The notes: generated by a model from the letters alone, not told the origin. A stretch of DNA of 64,000 nucleotides from Burkholderia sp. PAMC 26561 (GCF_001557535.2 NZ_CP014307.1:558001-622000), one strand, 5' to 3'. Counted from the stretch's first letter, positions 7,973 through 17,698 are shown. Numbers and translations: made by a program.

Positions 7973-8191
7973 CGCACCTTCTCCGTAAGTAGCCGGGGCA
8001 TTCCCCGTGGCGAGACTGTACGGTTGCGTTAAACGATTCAATGGAACGAACAGTGACCGTTTTTGGCGTCAATTCGAACGTCCATGCGTCGTCCACGAAA
8101 CGTTCATCCTCGATGCAAAAAATGCATGTTTGCCAGAGTAAATTTTGCTGACTTGCGTAAGTCGGTAAGAAAAGATTCCTCGCATCTACCC

Positions 8192-8218
8192 TAAATGTGA
8201 GAGCCCGCTTGCCGTTAA
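8192..8218 (+). promoter_or_regulatory. Sigma-28 (FliA) promoter of motAB
   Basis: TAAA (8192-8195), exactly 15 bases, then GCCGTTAA (8211-8218). The E. coli FliA consensus is TAAA-N15-GCCGATAA, so 11 of 12 defined bases match with exact spacing. It lies 50 bases upstream of the motA start, the position expected for a class-3 flagellar promoter. Confidence 0.85.
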
Positions 8219-8268
8219 GTTCTATGACAGCTTCATTCAATCGAAGCACACATTTACGCGGAGAGAGC

Positions 8269-9138
8269 ATGTTTGTCGTTATTGGATGGGTGTTGGTCAT
8301 CGGCTCGGTAATCGGGAGTTTCATGGGGGTTGGCGGTCATCTGGCAGCGCTCGTTCAGCCCTTCGAGCTGCTCTGCATCTTCGGTGCGGCCATCGGGGCA
8401 TTCGTCGTATCAAACCCTCCCGCGACACTCAAGAAGACGCTCAAGAGCATCCCGACTGCGTTCAAGGGCGGCGGATACTCGAAAGAAAAGTACGTGCAAT
8501 TGATCGCGCTGCTTTATGAGCTGCTTCAAAAGGCGCGCAAGGAAGGGATGATGGCGCTCGAAGTCGATGTGGAAGCGCCGGAAAAAAGCCCGACCTTCAT
8601 GAAGTACGAACACGTGCTCAACGATCACCATCTGCTGGAGTTCATCGTCGATTATTTGCGCATGATGTCGAGCGGCAACGTCAACGCGCTCGAGATGCAG
8701 GACCTCATGGATGAAGAGCTCGAGACGCATCATGCGGAGGCATCGGTGGCATCCGGCGCGATCCAGAAGATGGCCGACGGCCTGCCCGCATTCGGCATTG
8801 TTGCGGCCGTGATGGGCGTGGTTCATACCATGGGCTCTGTCGGCGCTGCGCCTGCCATCCTGGGCGAGATGATTGCCGGCGCACTCGTCGGCACGTTCCT
8901 TGGCATCCTGCTCGCGTACGGTTTCTTCGGACCGCTTGCCGATCTGCTCGCGGCAAAGGGACAGGCGGAGTCCAAGCCGTTCCAGTGCGTGAAGTCGGTA
9001 CTGCTTGCATCGATGAACGGTTATGCGCCCGCCATTGCCGTGGAGTTCGGCCGCAAGGTGCTCCTCACGGCTGACCGCCCGAGCTTCAAGGAACTCGATG
9101 AAGCCGTCCGCGCCACCAAATCGCCGAAGTCGGCCTGA
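8269..9138 (+). CDS. motA: Flagellar motor stator protein MotA
   Basis: The 289-residue inner-membrane protein has the four-helix MotA layout: helices near residues 2-20 and 30-48, a long cytoplasmic loop (about 55-170) that contacts FliG, and helices near 172-192 and 200-225. The third helix contains the proline region GLPAFGIVAAVMGVVHTMGS that lines the ion path. With MotB it forms the proton-driven stator. The start MFVVIGW has GGAGAG just upstream; an in-frame GTG at 8197 lies inside the promoter and is rejected. It is followed 36 bases later by motB. Expression is expected from the FliA promoter at 8192-8218. No chemotaxis or other flagellar genes are adjacent. Confidence 0.95.
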   Translation: MFVVIGWVLVIGSVIGSFMGVGGHLAALVQPFELLCIFGAAIGAFVVSNPPATLKKTLKSIPTAFKGGGYSKEKYVQLIALLYELLQKARKEGMMALEVDVEAPEKSPTFMKYEHVLNDHHLLEFIVDYLRMMSSGNVNALEMQDLMDEELETHHAEASVASGAIQKMADGLPAFGIVAAVMGVVHTMGSVGAAPAILGEMIAGALVGTFLGILLAYGFFGPLADLLAAKGQAESKPFQCVKSVLLASMNGYAPAIAVEFGRKVLLTADRPSFKELDEAVRATKSPKSA

Positions 9139-9174
9139 TGCATTGCATGCATTCAGACACCACGGGTAACGAAC

Positions 9175-10179
9175 ATGGCTGAAAAACCATCCCGCGATCC
9201 CCTGCAGTCGGTGCTTGCGCCGACCATCGTGGTACGCCGCAAGAAGAAGTCCGGACACGGGGCGCATCATGGCGGCGCGTGGAAGATTGCCTACGCCGAC
9301 TTCGTCACGGCCATGATGGCGTTCTTCCTGCTGATGTGGCTGCTCGGTTCGACATCGAAGTACGACAAGCAGGGCATCGAGGATTACTTCAACGCTCCGC
9401 TCTCCACGCTCTTTGGCGGCAAGGACGGCAGTGGCGCTGCGCGCTCGAGCGTGATCAACGGCGGCGGCCGCGACCTGTCGAGTTCACGTCCGGGCGAAGC
9501 GACCAAGAGCCAGGCCCAGCCGATGCCCAAGACCCCCGCGCGCATTGCCGCGGAGGACGACGCGCGCCGCCTCAAGCAACTGAAAGAGAAACTCACGGCG
9601 CTGATCGACAATACGCCGGCGCTGCGTGCATTCAAGGACCAGATTCGTATCGATATCACGAGCGAGGGATTGCGCATCGAGATCGTCGATTCGCTCAAGC
9701 GTCCGATGTTTGCATCGGGCAGCTCGAAGCTCGAAAGCTATGTGGGCGTGATCCTCGCGCAGATCGGGGCATCCATGAACGACGTGGACAACCGGGTATC
9801 GATTGCAGGTCACACCGACGCCGTGCCCTACTCCGGCGGCCAGGCGGGTTACTCGAACTGGGAGCTGTCGAGCGAACGCGCGAACGCCGCGCGCCGCTCG
9901 CTGATCGCAGGCGGCATGAGCGAAGGCAAGATACTGCAGGTACGCGGCCTGGCCGATGTGCTGCCGCTCAACAAGGCCGTCGCCGACGAACCCACCAACC
10001 GGCGCATCAGCATTCTCGTGTTGAACAAGGCGGCGGAGCAGGCGTTCTTCGCGGATGGCGGACGGACTTCGGTGGATGATTCGCAACCGGCGAGCGCCGT
10101 GATCCCCGCGAAGGTGGCGCAAGAGCAAGCAAAACCGCGGCCGTTCTCCCCAAGCGGCGAAGTCTCTTCGAAAGGCTGA
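9175..10179 (+). CDS. motB: Flagellar motor stator protein MotB
   Basis: The 334-residue protein has one N-terminal transmembrane helix with the proton-accepting aspartate in AYADFVTAMMAFFLLMWLL (Asp42). A plug and linker region follow (about 65-150). The C-terminal OmpA-like peptidoglycan-binding domain (about 165-285) contains AGHTDAVPY and NWELSSERANAARR. This is the complete architecture needed to anchor the MotA-MotB stator to the cell wall. The C-terminal tail after residue 290 is low-complexity and probably disordered. The ribosome site (GGGTAACGAAC) is modest; co-transcription with motA from the sigma-28 promoter is likely. Confidence 0.95.
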   Translation: MAEKPSRDPLQSVLAPTIVVRRKKKSGHGAHHGGAWKIAYADFVTAMMAFFLLMWLLGSTSKYDKQGIEDYFNAPLSTLFGGKDGSGAARSSVINGGGRDLSSSRPGEATKSQAQPMPKTPARIAAEDDARRLKQLKEKLTALIDNTPALRAFKDQIRIDITSEGLRIEIVDSLKRPMFASGSSKLESYVGVILAQIGASMNDVDNRVSIAGHTDAVPYSGGQAGYSNWELSSERANAARRSLIAGGMSEGKILQVRGLADVLPLNKAVADEPTNRRISILVLNKAAEQAFFADGGRTSVDDSQPASAVIPAKVAQEQAKPRPFSPSGEVSSKG

Positions 10180-10463
10180 CACGCCGCAGGCGCCGCGACG
10201 ATACCCATTCGCTCGCGGCGCTCATCGCATCACTTCCCCTTCCCCTCCAGTAATACATCGCCGGCATCTCGCGCGAACCTTTCCCATAGCACAGCAGCGG
10301 CATGTGCAGCGTGGCCGTCGTTTCATTACAACTGTCATAGACCTTACATACGCCTCCCGTAAAGTCCGCCCGTCGCAAGTCAGCGGACCGTCAGAGTCCC
10401 GCGTATCCACGCACTTGTTGCACCAGACCCATCACGCTACCACCCACGCTCACGGAGAATGTC

Positions 10464-11639
10464 TTGAACCGTAAATCACTGCTCGCCATCGCCGCACTCG
10501 CTGCGTTTGCCGCATCGGCCGCACCTGCGCAAGCTCAAAGCAGCGTCACGCTGTATGGTTTGATCGATGCCGGTATCAGCTACGCTAACCACAGCACCGC
10601 CGGCACCGGCAGCTCGAAGATTTTCAAGTACGACGACGGCGTATCGCAAGGCAGCCGCTGGGGCCTGCGTGGTGCTGAAGACCTGGGCGGCGGACTGAAG
10701 GCCATCTTCACGTTGGAAAGCGGCTTCAACAGCGGTAACGGCACGCTCGGTCAGGGCGGCGCGGAATTCGGCCGTCAGGCTTACGTGGGTATTTCGAAGT
10801 CGGACGTGGGCTCGGTGACACTCGGCCGCCAGTACTCGTTCTCGACTGATTACCTGGGCGGCGCTTATTCCATTGGCGGCCAGACGGTTGCAGGCAACTA
10901 CGCGTATCACATCAATGACGTGGACCAGTTGACGTCGAGCCGTATCAACAACTCGATCAAGTTCAGCAGCGCCAACTTCTACGGCGTGACGTTCGGTGGC
11001 CTGTACGGCTTCTCGAACGCTGCAGGTGCATTCTCGGGCTCGCCCACGACCACGACGGCCGGCGTGACCACGCAAGGTTCATCGCGTGCATACAGCTTCG
11101 GCCTGAACTACGCGAACGGCCCGTTCAGCGTTGGCGCGGCTTACACGGACATTCACTTCCCGGCTTCCTCCACCCCGGCGTTCAGCACGAGCATTGCAAA
11201 CGTGGCGACGGGTGGCTCAAAGGACCTGCGCACGTTCGGCATTGGCGCGAACTACAAGATCGCTGCTGCGACCCTCTTCGCGTTGTGGACCAACACGCGC
11301 TTCGAAGCGATCAGCGGAGCTACTTCCAAGTTCAATACGTATGAAGCGGGTGCCAAGTATGCGTTCACGCCAGCTGCAACGGCGAGCCTCGGCTACACGT
11401 ACATGAAGCTGACGGACGCGGCTCAAGGCAAGTGGCAACAAGTCGATGCAAGCGTGGATTACGCGCTCTCCAAGCGTACCGATGTCTACGTGCTGGGCAT
11501 TTATCAACACGCGTCGGGTTCGAACAACGGAACCGGCGTGCAGGCGCAGATTGGTTCGAGCACGAGCTACTTCGGCACGTCGGGCCGCGGTACGGACAAC
11601 CAGATCGCTGGACGCGTGGGTATCCGCCACAAGTTCTGA
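10464..11639 (+). CDS. Gram-negative trimeric porin (burkholderial Gram_neg_porin family)
   Basis: The 391-residue precursor has a signal peptide cleaved at AQA-QSSVTLYGLIDAGISY, the standard mature N-terminus of beta-proteobacterial porins. It ends in the C-terminal phenylalanine of GRVGIRHKF required for outer-membrane insertion. In between are 16-strand-type repeats such as RWGLRGAEDLGGGLKAIF, TLESGF and FGRQAYVGIS. The start codon is TTG at 10464, placed by GGAG six bases upstream; the nearby ATG at 10459 is out of frame and stops at once. It stands alone with its own strong terminator, so it is probably regulated individually. It forms a general diffusion channel; selectivity cannot be read from sequence. 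Confidence 0.93.
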   Translation: MNRKSLLAIAALAAFAASAAPAQAQSSVTLYGLIDAGISYANHSTAGTGSSKIFKYDDGVSQGSRWGLRGAEDLGGGLKAIFTLESGFNSGNGTLGQGGAEFGRQAYVGISKSDVGSVTLGRQYSFSTDYLGGAYSIGGQTVAGNYAYHINDVDQLTSSRINNSIKFSSANFYGVTFGGLYGFSNAAGAFSGSPTTTTAGVTTQGSSRAYSFGLNYANGPFSVGAAYTDIHFPASSTPAFSTSIANVATGGSKDLRTFGIGANYKIAAATLFALWTNTRFEAISGATSKFNTYEAGAKYAFTPAATASLGYTYMKLTDAAQGKWQQVDASVDYALSKRTDVYVLGIYQHASGSNNGTGVQAQIGSSTSYFGTSGRGTDNQIAGRVGIRHKF

Positions 11640-11655
11640 GCGTTTAGCTGAAACA

Positions 11656-11687
11656 GGAACGGGCCGCTGAAGAGAGCGGCCCGTTCC
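11656..11687. terminator. Bidirectional terminator between the porin and aspD
   Basis: GGAACGGGCCGCT (11656-11668) pairs perfectly with AGCGGCCCGTTCC (11675-11687) around a 6-base loop. This 13-bp GC-rich stem sits between two convergent genes. Confidence 0.85.
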
Positions 11688-11702
11688 CATTTCGATGCCT
11701 GA

Positions 11703-13359
11703 TTACAGCACCTTTTTACTGTCGAGCGACTTGCCCGTTTCCGCGTTATACCGTTCCACGTATTCCGCCATCAGCTTGCGCAACGCACGGCCGATCTGCT
11801 TGTAGTCGCTTTCGTTCAGATTGGCGAGCGACACGCGGCCCGACGGATGCTGCGTACCGAAGCCACGCCCCGGCAACAGCACAACGCGTGCGTCCTTCGC
11901 AAGGCGGAACAGCAGCTCTGACGGTTCGGTGTTCTTGAACAGCCACTGCACGAATTCTGGTCCATACGCGCGATTGCCGAGGAACTCGAGGTCGAGGATC
12001 GTGTAGTAATCGACCTGGTTCACGTCGCTGTCGTCGAAACTGATTCCAATCTCACGATACAACGCCTCCTTGCGTCCACGAATCAGGCGCTTCAACGCGT
12101 TCTTGTATGCCTCGGGCGTGTCCATCAGCGAGAAGAGCGAGAACAGCACCATCTGCACCTGCTGCGGCGTCGATAAACCCGCCGTGTGATTCAGTGCGAC
12201 GGTGCGGCTGTCCGCAACCAGCCGGTCGATGAACTTGAGGTTCTCCGGCTCCGTGGTAATGGACTCATAACGCTCGTGCAGTTCGGCGCGTTGTTCCTTG
12301 GGCAGCTTGCGGATCAGTTCGTCGATCACGTTGTCCTGGTGTGTCGCGATGGTGCCGAGCCGCCAGCCCGTGGCGCCAAAGTATTTCGAGTACGAATACA
12401 CGAGGATGGTGTTCTTTGGGCACAAGGCGAAGAGCGAAACGAAGTCGTCGGCGAAGGTGCCGTACACGTCGTCGGTGAGCAGGATCAGGTCCGGCCGTTC
12501 CTTCACGATAGCTGCAATGTACTGCAGGCTTTCGGTATCGATCTTGACCGACGGCGGGTTACTCGGATTCACGAGGAAAAACGCTTTGACCTTCGGGTCG
12601 CGCAGCTTGTCGAGTTCTTCCTTCGAATATTGCCAGCCGCGTTCAACGTCGGCGTTGAGATTGACCACATTCAACTTGTAGTCGTTGAGCGTGGGGATTT
12701 CAATGTACGGCGTAAAAATCGGTGACCCGAGCGCAATGGTGTCGCCGGGTTTGATCAGGTGATTTTCGCGCAAGGTATTGAAGATATACGTCATGGCCGC
12801 GGTGCCGCCTTCGGTCGCGAAGATGTCGAAATCGCCAATGAAAGGATGCTTGCCGACCATTTCCTTTTTTAGATACTGCGCCACGATCACTTCAGACAAT
12901 TTCAGCATCCGGTCGGGCACCGGATAAATTCGAAGCAAGAATCCCCTCGCACATTTCGTAAAGGAATTCGCCGCCGTTCAAACCCAGTTGATCGCGCACG
13001 TACGACAGTGCGCCGCGCAAGAAATCGATACCCGGAACGCCCTTGTTGTCGCGTGCGAAAATCTCGAAGCGTTCTTCAAGTCCCTCATGTTTTGGAAACC
13101 CGCCCAGCCCTTCTGGCATATGTGCGAATGAACGCTCGGATTCGCGCATGGCGAACAGGCCCAGTTGCCAAAAGCCATGGCGAGGGATGGTGGCGAGGAA
13201 GTTCGGGTTGCCGCGGCCAGCGTTGAGCATGGCGACGTTGGCCGGGCGGTCGACGGCACCGCCGCCCGCAGCCTTGATCAACTCGTCCTTCAGTTCGAAC
13301 GGGCTGAGTGCTGCAATCTTGGACTGCTCCTGCGAACCCGCTTTCTTGGATTTGGACAT
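11703..13359 (-). pseudogene. aspD: Aspartate 4-decarboxylase / aspartate aminotransferase (AspD), broken by a +1 frameshift
   Basis: Two overlapping frames together encode a full PLP-dependent AspD of about 551 residues. The N-terminal part (MSKSKKAG.., start 13359 with GGAGGT upstream) runs to about 12930; the C-terminal part carries the PLP lysine in YSYSKYFGATGWRLG. The switch occurs at the A-run 12926-12928. The coding strand reads AATTTATCC; removing one T gives NYPVPDRML and joins the two frames seamlessly. The total span of 1657 bases is one more than a multiple of three. Intact AspD converts aspartate to alanine plus CO2 and often pairs with an AspT antiporter, which is absent here. 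Either the strain has lost the activity or the base is an assembly error. All other landmarks are intact, so the change looks recent. Confidence 0.85.
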
Positions 13360-13896
13360 CCAGTACCTCCAGAAATAATCGACTGCTTTGAAAGAGAGCG
13401 GCGCGCGTTGTCTTGGCGCCGGCCCTCGGGAGAAGCGGCAATGAGAGTCAGGGAATGCATGCTTGCCGCGACTAATAATCAAGGCATCCCACATCTCCTG
13501 ATCGAAAGGGTCGAGCGTTTTGCGTTGGGCTCCATGCCCTGGTCCACATGCCAGGTCTACATACATAAGTCGCGACATTTATCGCAGGCAATGAAACAAT
13601 TACTCATTCCATTGCAGGAAAAAAATCGCGATAAACCTGTCCAACGCACAAAGTCGCAACCGCTTCATGATTTGAAATAGCGAAGCGATCTTGCAAAATC
13701 GCATCTCGCACCCCTCACTAATATCACGTCCGCGTAGCGAAAGCGGTTTCGATGGCGCGAGAATTTGGCGGTATCAAAAGCGGCTTTTAAACGCCGCCTG
13801 TCGAATGCCTCGCTTGTGCTCCCATGCGAAAGCCCGGGCACAAGCTCTGCGGGTCGATTAATGCTGAGCCCTAACTGCAAACCAAAGAAAAGGCGC
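13360..13896. other. Long intergenic region upstream of aspD and uvrA2; no gene seen
   Basis: I find no supported gene here; the open frames have no plausible ribosome sites or recognisable products. One dyad is visible: TTTATCGC (13580-13587) and GCGATAAA (13628-13635), with inner CAATG/CATTG arms. It might be a regulatory structure upstream of aspD. The region presumably holds the divergent promoters of aspD and the UvrA-like gene. Confidence 0.55.
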
Positions 13897-16536
13897 ATGA
13901 CAGATCGAAATAACAAATCTTCGTCTCCTCGACCCGGCTTCGTTCGTGTACGTGGCGCACGCGAGCACAATCTGCGCAACGTGGATGTCGACATACCACG
14001 CGACGCACTCGTGGTTTTCACCGGCGTGTCGGGCTCGGGCAAATCGTCGCTTGCATTCGGCACGCTTTACGCCGAAGCGCAGCGCCGGTACTTCGAGTCG
14101 GTCGCGCCCTACGCACGCCGTCTTATCGATCAGGTTGGCGTGCCGGAGGTGGATTCGATCGACGGATTACCGCCTGCGGTAGCGCTCCAGCAGCAACGCG
14201 GTACGCTGAACGCGCGGTCGTCGGTCGGCAGCGTCACCACGTTGTCGAGCCTCGTGCGCATGCTGTATTCGAGAACCGGCACATACCCGGCAAAGCAGCC
14301 CATGCTGTTCGCCGAGGACTTCTCGCCGAACACCGTGCAAGGCGCCTGCCCCACATGCCACGGCCTCGGACGCGTGTACGATGTCACCGAACAGTCGATG
14401 GTGCCCGACGACTCGCTGACCATCCGCGAGCGTGCGGTCGCTGCGTGGCCACCGGCGTGGCATGGCCAGAACCTGCGCGACATTCTCGTCACGATGGGTT
14501 ACGACGTCGATACCCCTTGGCGTGACCTTCCCAGGAAAGCTCGCGACTGGATCCTCTTTACCGACGAAACGCCGACCGTGCCCGTCTATGCGGGCCTCAC
14601 GCCCCAGGAAACGAAAGCCGCGCTCAAACGTCACGCCGAACCGAGTTATCAAGGCACCTTCACAGGCGCGCGCCGCTATGTGCTGCACACGTTCGCCAAT
14701 ACGCAAAGTGCGTTGATGAAAAAGCGCGTGTCGCGTTTCATGGTGAGCAGCGCGTGTCCGACATGCCATGGCAAGCGGCTGAAGCTCGAGGCGCTGTCCG
14801 TCACGTTCGCGGGACTGGATATAGCGGAGTTGTCGCAGATGCCGATGGCGCGGGTCGCGGAAATATTGCGCCCCGTTGCGCGCGGCGAGGCGTCGCCCGA
14901 TGTAAAAACCGGCGAAGTGCTGAACAAAACAGAAATGCGCGAAGCCTTGGAGCGCCGGGTTGCGTCGGGAGGATCTGCGCACAAGGCATCGCCTGATATA
15001 CGACGGACAACGAATCAATCCCGCGAAAAGCAGGTCGCCGCACAACGCATGGCAAGAGAGCTGCTCGAGCGATTGTCCACGCTGATCGACCTCGGTCTCG
15101 GGTATCTTGCGCTGGACCGGAGCACGCCGACGTTGTCATCGGGCGAACTGCAGCGCCTGAGGCTCGCGACGCAGTTGGCATCGCAGTTGTTTGGCGTCAT
15201 CTACGTGCTCGACGAACCCTCCGCCGGACTTCATCCCGCCGATGGCGAGGCACTCTACAGCGCGCTGCAGCGCTTGAAAGAAGCCGGCAATTCGCTCTTC
15301 GTGGTCGAGCACGATCTGGAGATGATGCGTCGCGCGGACTGGCTGGTGGATGTCGGGCCGGCGGCGGGGACGGCAGGCGGGAGCATCGTGTACAGCGGTC
15401 CGCCTGCAGGATTAGCCGACGTGGAAGCATCGCAGACACGGCTGCATCTGTTTGGGGAACGCCGGACTGTCGGACGCACGAAGCGTTCTCCGGCTGGATG
15501 GTTGCGGCTTGCCAACGTCACTCGAAACAACCTGCAAGCTCTCGACGTAGCATTCCCGCTTGGGTGCTTCACGACGGTCACCGGCGTCTCGGGATCGGGG
15601 AAATCCAGTCTGGTAAGTCAGGCGCTGCCGGAACTCATCGCGGAAAAACTCGGCAGTCCGATAGCGACCGAAACCGACGAAGAACGCGATCCTCTCCTCG
15701 ACACGGAAGACATTCAGACAGACGGCGAGATCGTGGAAGGGATGGAACACATACGCCGCCTCGTAAGGGTCGACCAGAAGCCGATTGGCCGCACGCCGCG
15801 CTCCAATCTCGCCACTTATACCGGCCTCTTCGACCACGTTCGCAAGCTGTTTGCCGACACGCCGCAAGCGCGCCGCCGACGCTACGATGCCGGCCGTTTT
15901 TCATTCAACGTCGCAAAAGGCCGCTGTCCGACGTGCGAGGGCGAAGGCTTCGTCAGCGTGGAATTGCTTTTTATGCCGAGCGTCTATGCGCCATGTTCCA
16001 CTTGCGGCGGAACGCGCTACAACCTCGAGACGCTGGAAATCAAATGGAAAGACAAGGACATTGCGGAAGTCCTGCAGATGACCGTCGATACCGCCTGCGG
16101 CTTTTTCGCAGACGAACCACAGATCATGCGTGCGCTCGCGGTATTGCGTGACATCGGGCTGGGCTATCTGCGGCTCGGGCAGCCCGCGACGGAACTCTCG
16201 GGCGGCGAGGCGCAACGCATCAAGCTCGCAACGGAACTGCAGCGCGCGCAGCGGGGCAAGCACCTCTACATACTCGACGAACCCACCACGGGCCTGCATT
16301 GCGTCGACAGCGACCGGTTGCTGGTGCAGTTACAGGGTCTCGTCGATGCGGGCAATACCGTGATTGTCGTCGAGCACGACATGCGCGTGGCGGCGCAAAG
16401 CGACTGGGTCATCGACATGGGGCCGGGCGCGGGAGAAAGCGGTGGCAATGTCGTGGCAAGCGGAACGCCAGAGGACGTGGTGAAGAAGGGAGCGCGCGGT
16501 CATACAGCGAAATATCTGAAGGCGTGCATGACATGA
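13897..16536 (+). CDS. UvrA2-type excinuclease ATPase paralogue
   Basis: The 879-residue protein has two ABC ATPase halves. The first has Walker A GVSGSGKSS and signature LSSGELQRLRLA; the second has GVSGSGKSS and LSGGEAQRIKLA, with Walker B/D-loops VLDEPSAGLHP and ILDEPTTGLH. Zinc-binding CxxC pairs occur (CPTCHGLG, CPTCHGKR, and CPTCEGEG...CSTCGGTRYN). The length (canonical UvrA is about 940-950) and the signal-region organisation fit the class-II UvrA2 group, which lacks the UvrB-interaction insertion and is linked to tolerance of DNA-binding drugs rather than core repair. The start at 13897 is chosen by protein alignment to the motif start (FVRVRGAREHNLRNV); the ribosome site is weak and upstream in-frame starts exist. 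A perfect terminator overlaps the stop codon. Confidence 0.85.
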   Translation: MTDRNNKSSSPRPGFVRVRGAREHNLRNVDVDIPRDALVVFTGVSGSGKSSLAFGTLYAEAQRRYFESVAPYARRLIDQVGVPEVDSIDGLPPAVALQQQRGTLNARSSVGSVTTLSSLVRMLYSRTGTYPAKQPMLFAEDFSPNTVQGACPTCHGLGRVYDVTEQSMVPDDSLTIRERAVAAWPPAWHGQNLRDILVTMGYDVDTPWRDLPRKARDWILFTDETPTVPVYAGLTPQETKAALKRHAEPSYQGTFTGARRYVLHTFANTQSALMKKRVSRFMVSSACPTCHGKRLKLEALSVTFAGLDIAELSQMPMARVAEILRPVARGEASPDVKTGEVLNKTEMREALERRVASGGSAHKASPDIRRTTNQSREKQVAAQRMARELLERLSTLIDLGLGYLALDRSTPTLSSGELQRLRLATQLASQLFGVIYVLDEPSAGLHPADGEALYSALQRLKEAGNSLFVVEHDLEMMRRADWLVDVGPAAGTAGGSIVYSGPPAGLADVEASQTRLHLFGERRTVGRTKRSPAGWLRLANVTRNNLQALDVAFPLGCFTTVTGVSGSGKSSLVSQALPELIAEKLGSPIATETDEERDPLLDTEDIQTDGEIVEGMEHIRRLVRVDQKPIGRTPRSNLATYTGLFDHVRKLFADTPQARRRRYDAGRFSFNVAKGRCPTCEGEGFVSVELLFMPSVYAPCSTCGGTRYNLETLEIKWKDKDIAEVLQMTVDTACGFFADEPQIMRALAVLRDIGLGYLRLGQPATELSGGEAQRIKLATELQRAQRGKHLYILDEPTTGLHCVDSDRLLVQLQGLVDAGNTVIVVEHDMRVAAQSDWVIDMGPGAGESGGNVVASGTPEDVVKKGARGHTAKYLKACMT

Positions 16537-16567
16537 AAAACGGTGGCCCAAGGCCACCGTTTTTCAT
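16533..16567. terminator. Bidirectional terminator overlapping the uvrA2 stop codon
   Basis: A perfect 16-bp stem joins 16533-16548 (ATGAAAAACGGTGGCC) to 16552-16567 with a CAA loop and flanking A/T runs. The TGA stop of the UvrA-like gene lies in the left arm. It can also terminate the convergent old-yellow-enzyme gene. Confidence 0.92.
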
Positions 16568-16580
16568 GAAACCAAAAAGA

Positions 16581-17642
16581 TCAGTCCATGGTTTCGAGCG
16601 TCGGATAGTCCGTGTACCCCTCGGTACCGCGTGCATAGAACGTCTCGGGAATCGGCGCGTTCAACGGGGCATCGGTTTCGAAGCGCTTCACCAGATCCGC
16701 ATTTGCAATGAACAACTGGCCCCATGCCACAGCATCCGCATCACCGCGATCGAGTGCGGCCTGCGCGCTTTCCTTCGTGAACTTTTCGTTCGCGATATAA
16801 ACGCCGCCGAACTCTTTCTTCAGCAACGGTCCGATCGAATCTTCAGCCACACGTTCACGTGCAGCAATGAACGCGATCTTGCGCTTGCCCAACTCACGTG
16901 CGACATAACCGAAAGTCGCGGCGCGATCGCTGTCGCCCATGCTGTGCGAATCAGCGCGCGGTGCGAGATGCATGGCGACGCGATCCGCGCCCCACACCTC
17001 AATACATGCGTCGACGACTTCGAGCATCAGGCGCGCGCGATTTTCAACAGGACCACCGTAATTGTCCGTGCGCGTGTTCGTGCTGTCCTGCAGGAACTGG
17101 TCGAGCAGATAACCGTTAGCGCCATGGATTTCAACGCCATCGAAACCGGCCAGCTTCGCGTTCTCAGCTCCTTTACGGAAAGCGGAGACGACGCCTGCGA
17201 TTTCATCGAGTTCCAGTGCGCGCGGCGTCACGAACTCGCGTTGCGGACGCACGAGGCTCACGTGCCCCTTCGCGGCGATTGCGCTTGGTGCAACGGGCAG
17301 GTCGCCATTCAGGAAGATTGGGTCCGAGATACGGCCGACGTGCCAGAGTTGCAGCAGGATCGTGCCGCCTGCGTCATGCACGGCTTTCGTGACCAGCTTC
17401 CAGCCTTCGACCTGCTCGTCCGACCAGATTCCCGGCGTTTCAGCGTAACCCACGCCTTGCGGCGTGACCGAGGTCGCTTCGCTCAGGATCAGGCCGGCTG
17501 CGGCGCGATCAGCGTAGTACCGTGCCATCAACGCGTTCGGCACGCGTTCTTCACCAGCGCGCTGCCGCGTGAGCGGCGCCATCACAATACGATTGCGAAG
17601 ATTGAAAGCGCCTGCTTTGAGCGGATCGAGGAGATTTGGCAT
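16581..17642 (-). CDS. Old yellow enzyme family alkene reductase (NemA-like)
   Basis: The 353-residue FMN enzyme begins LLDPLKAGAFNLRNRIVMAPLTRQRA, the conserved OYE N-terminus. It carries the substrate-binding pair in DGVEIHGANGYLLDQFL (H..N) and the C-terminal phosphate-binding region (ADAVAWGQLFIANADLV). Full length matches bacterial NemA/XenB proteins. It reduces electrophilic C=C bonds (enones, maleimides) or nitro groups with NAD(P)H in the cytoplasm. It lies 56 bases downstream of an ArsR-type regulator on the same strand and is probably the third gene of an operon headed elsewhere or by that regulator. This parallels the NemR-NemA electrophile-defence logic with a different regulator class. 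The ribosome site is weak (AGGA, 12 bases). It ends at the shared terminator. Confidence 0.9.
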   Translation of the reverse strand: MPNLLDPLKAGAFNLRNRIVMAPLTRQRAGEERVPNALMARYYADRAAAGLILSEATSVTPQGVGYAETPGIWSDEQVEGWKLVTKAVHDAGGTILLQLWHVGRISDPIFLNGDLPVAPSAIAAKGHVSLVRPQREFVTPRALELDEIAGVVSAFRKGAENAKLAGFDGVEIHGANGYLLDQFLQDSTNTRTDNYGGPVENRARLMLEVVDACIEVWGADRVAMHLAPRADSHSMGDSDRAATFGYVARELGKRKIAFIAARERVAEDSIGPLLKKEFGGVYIANEKFTKESAQAALDRGDADAVAWGQLFIANADLVKRFETDAPLNAPIPETFYARGTEGYTDYPTLETMD

Positions 17643-17698
17643 TTTGAAAGCAATCCTAAATAGAGTACGGTGAATGTTCGTTGATCGACGTGTCGCGT

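Noticed and set aside
8139..8168. A second sigma-28-like promoter (TAAA...GTCGGTAA)
   Set aside because: The spacer is 18 instead of 15 bases and the -10 has two mismatches; the element at 8192-8218 fits far better.
11703..13578. Two separate genes for the aspartate aminotransferase halves
   Set aside because: The N-terminal and C-terminal halves join exactly at one extra base, and neither half has its own start region in the middle; a single disrupted gene is the simpler reading.
13897..16536. Canonical uvrA
   Set aside because: Shorter than UvrA, a variant first signature and class-II-like organisation; isolated from the usual context. A phylogeny would settle it.
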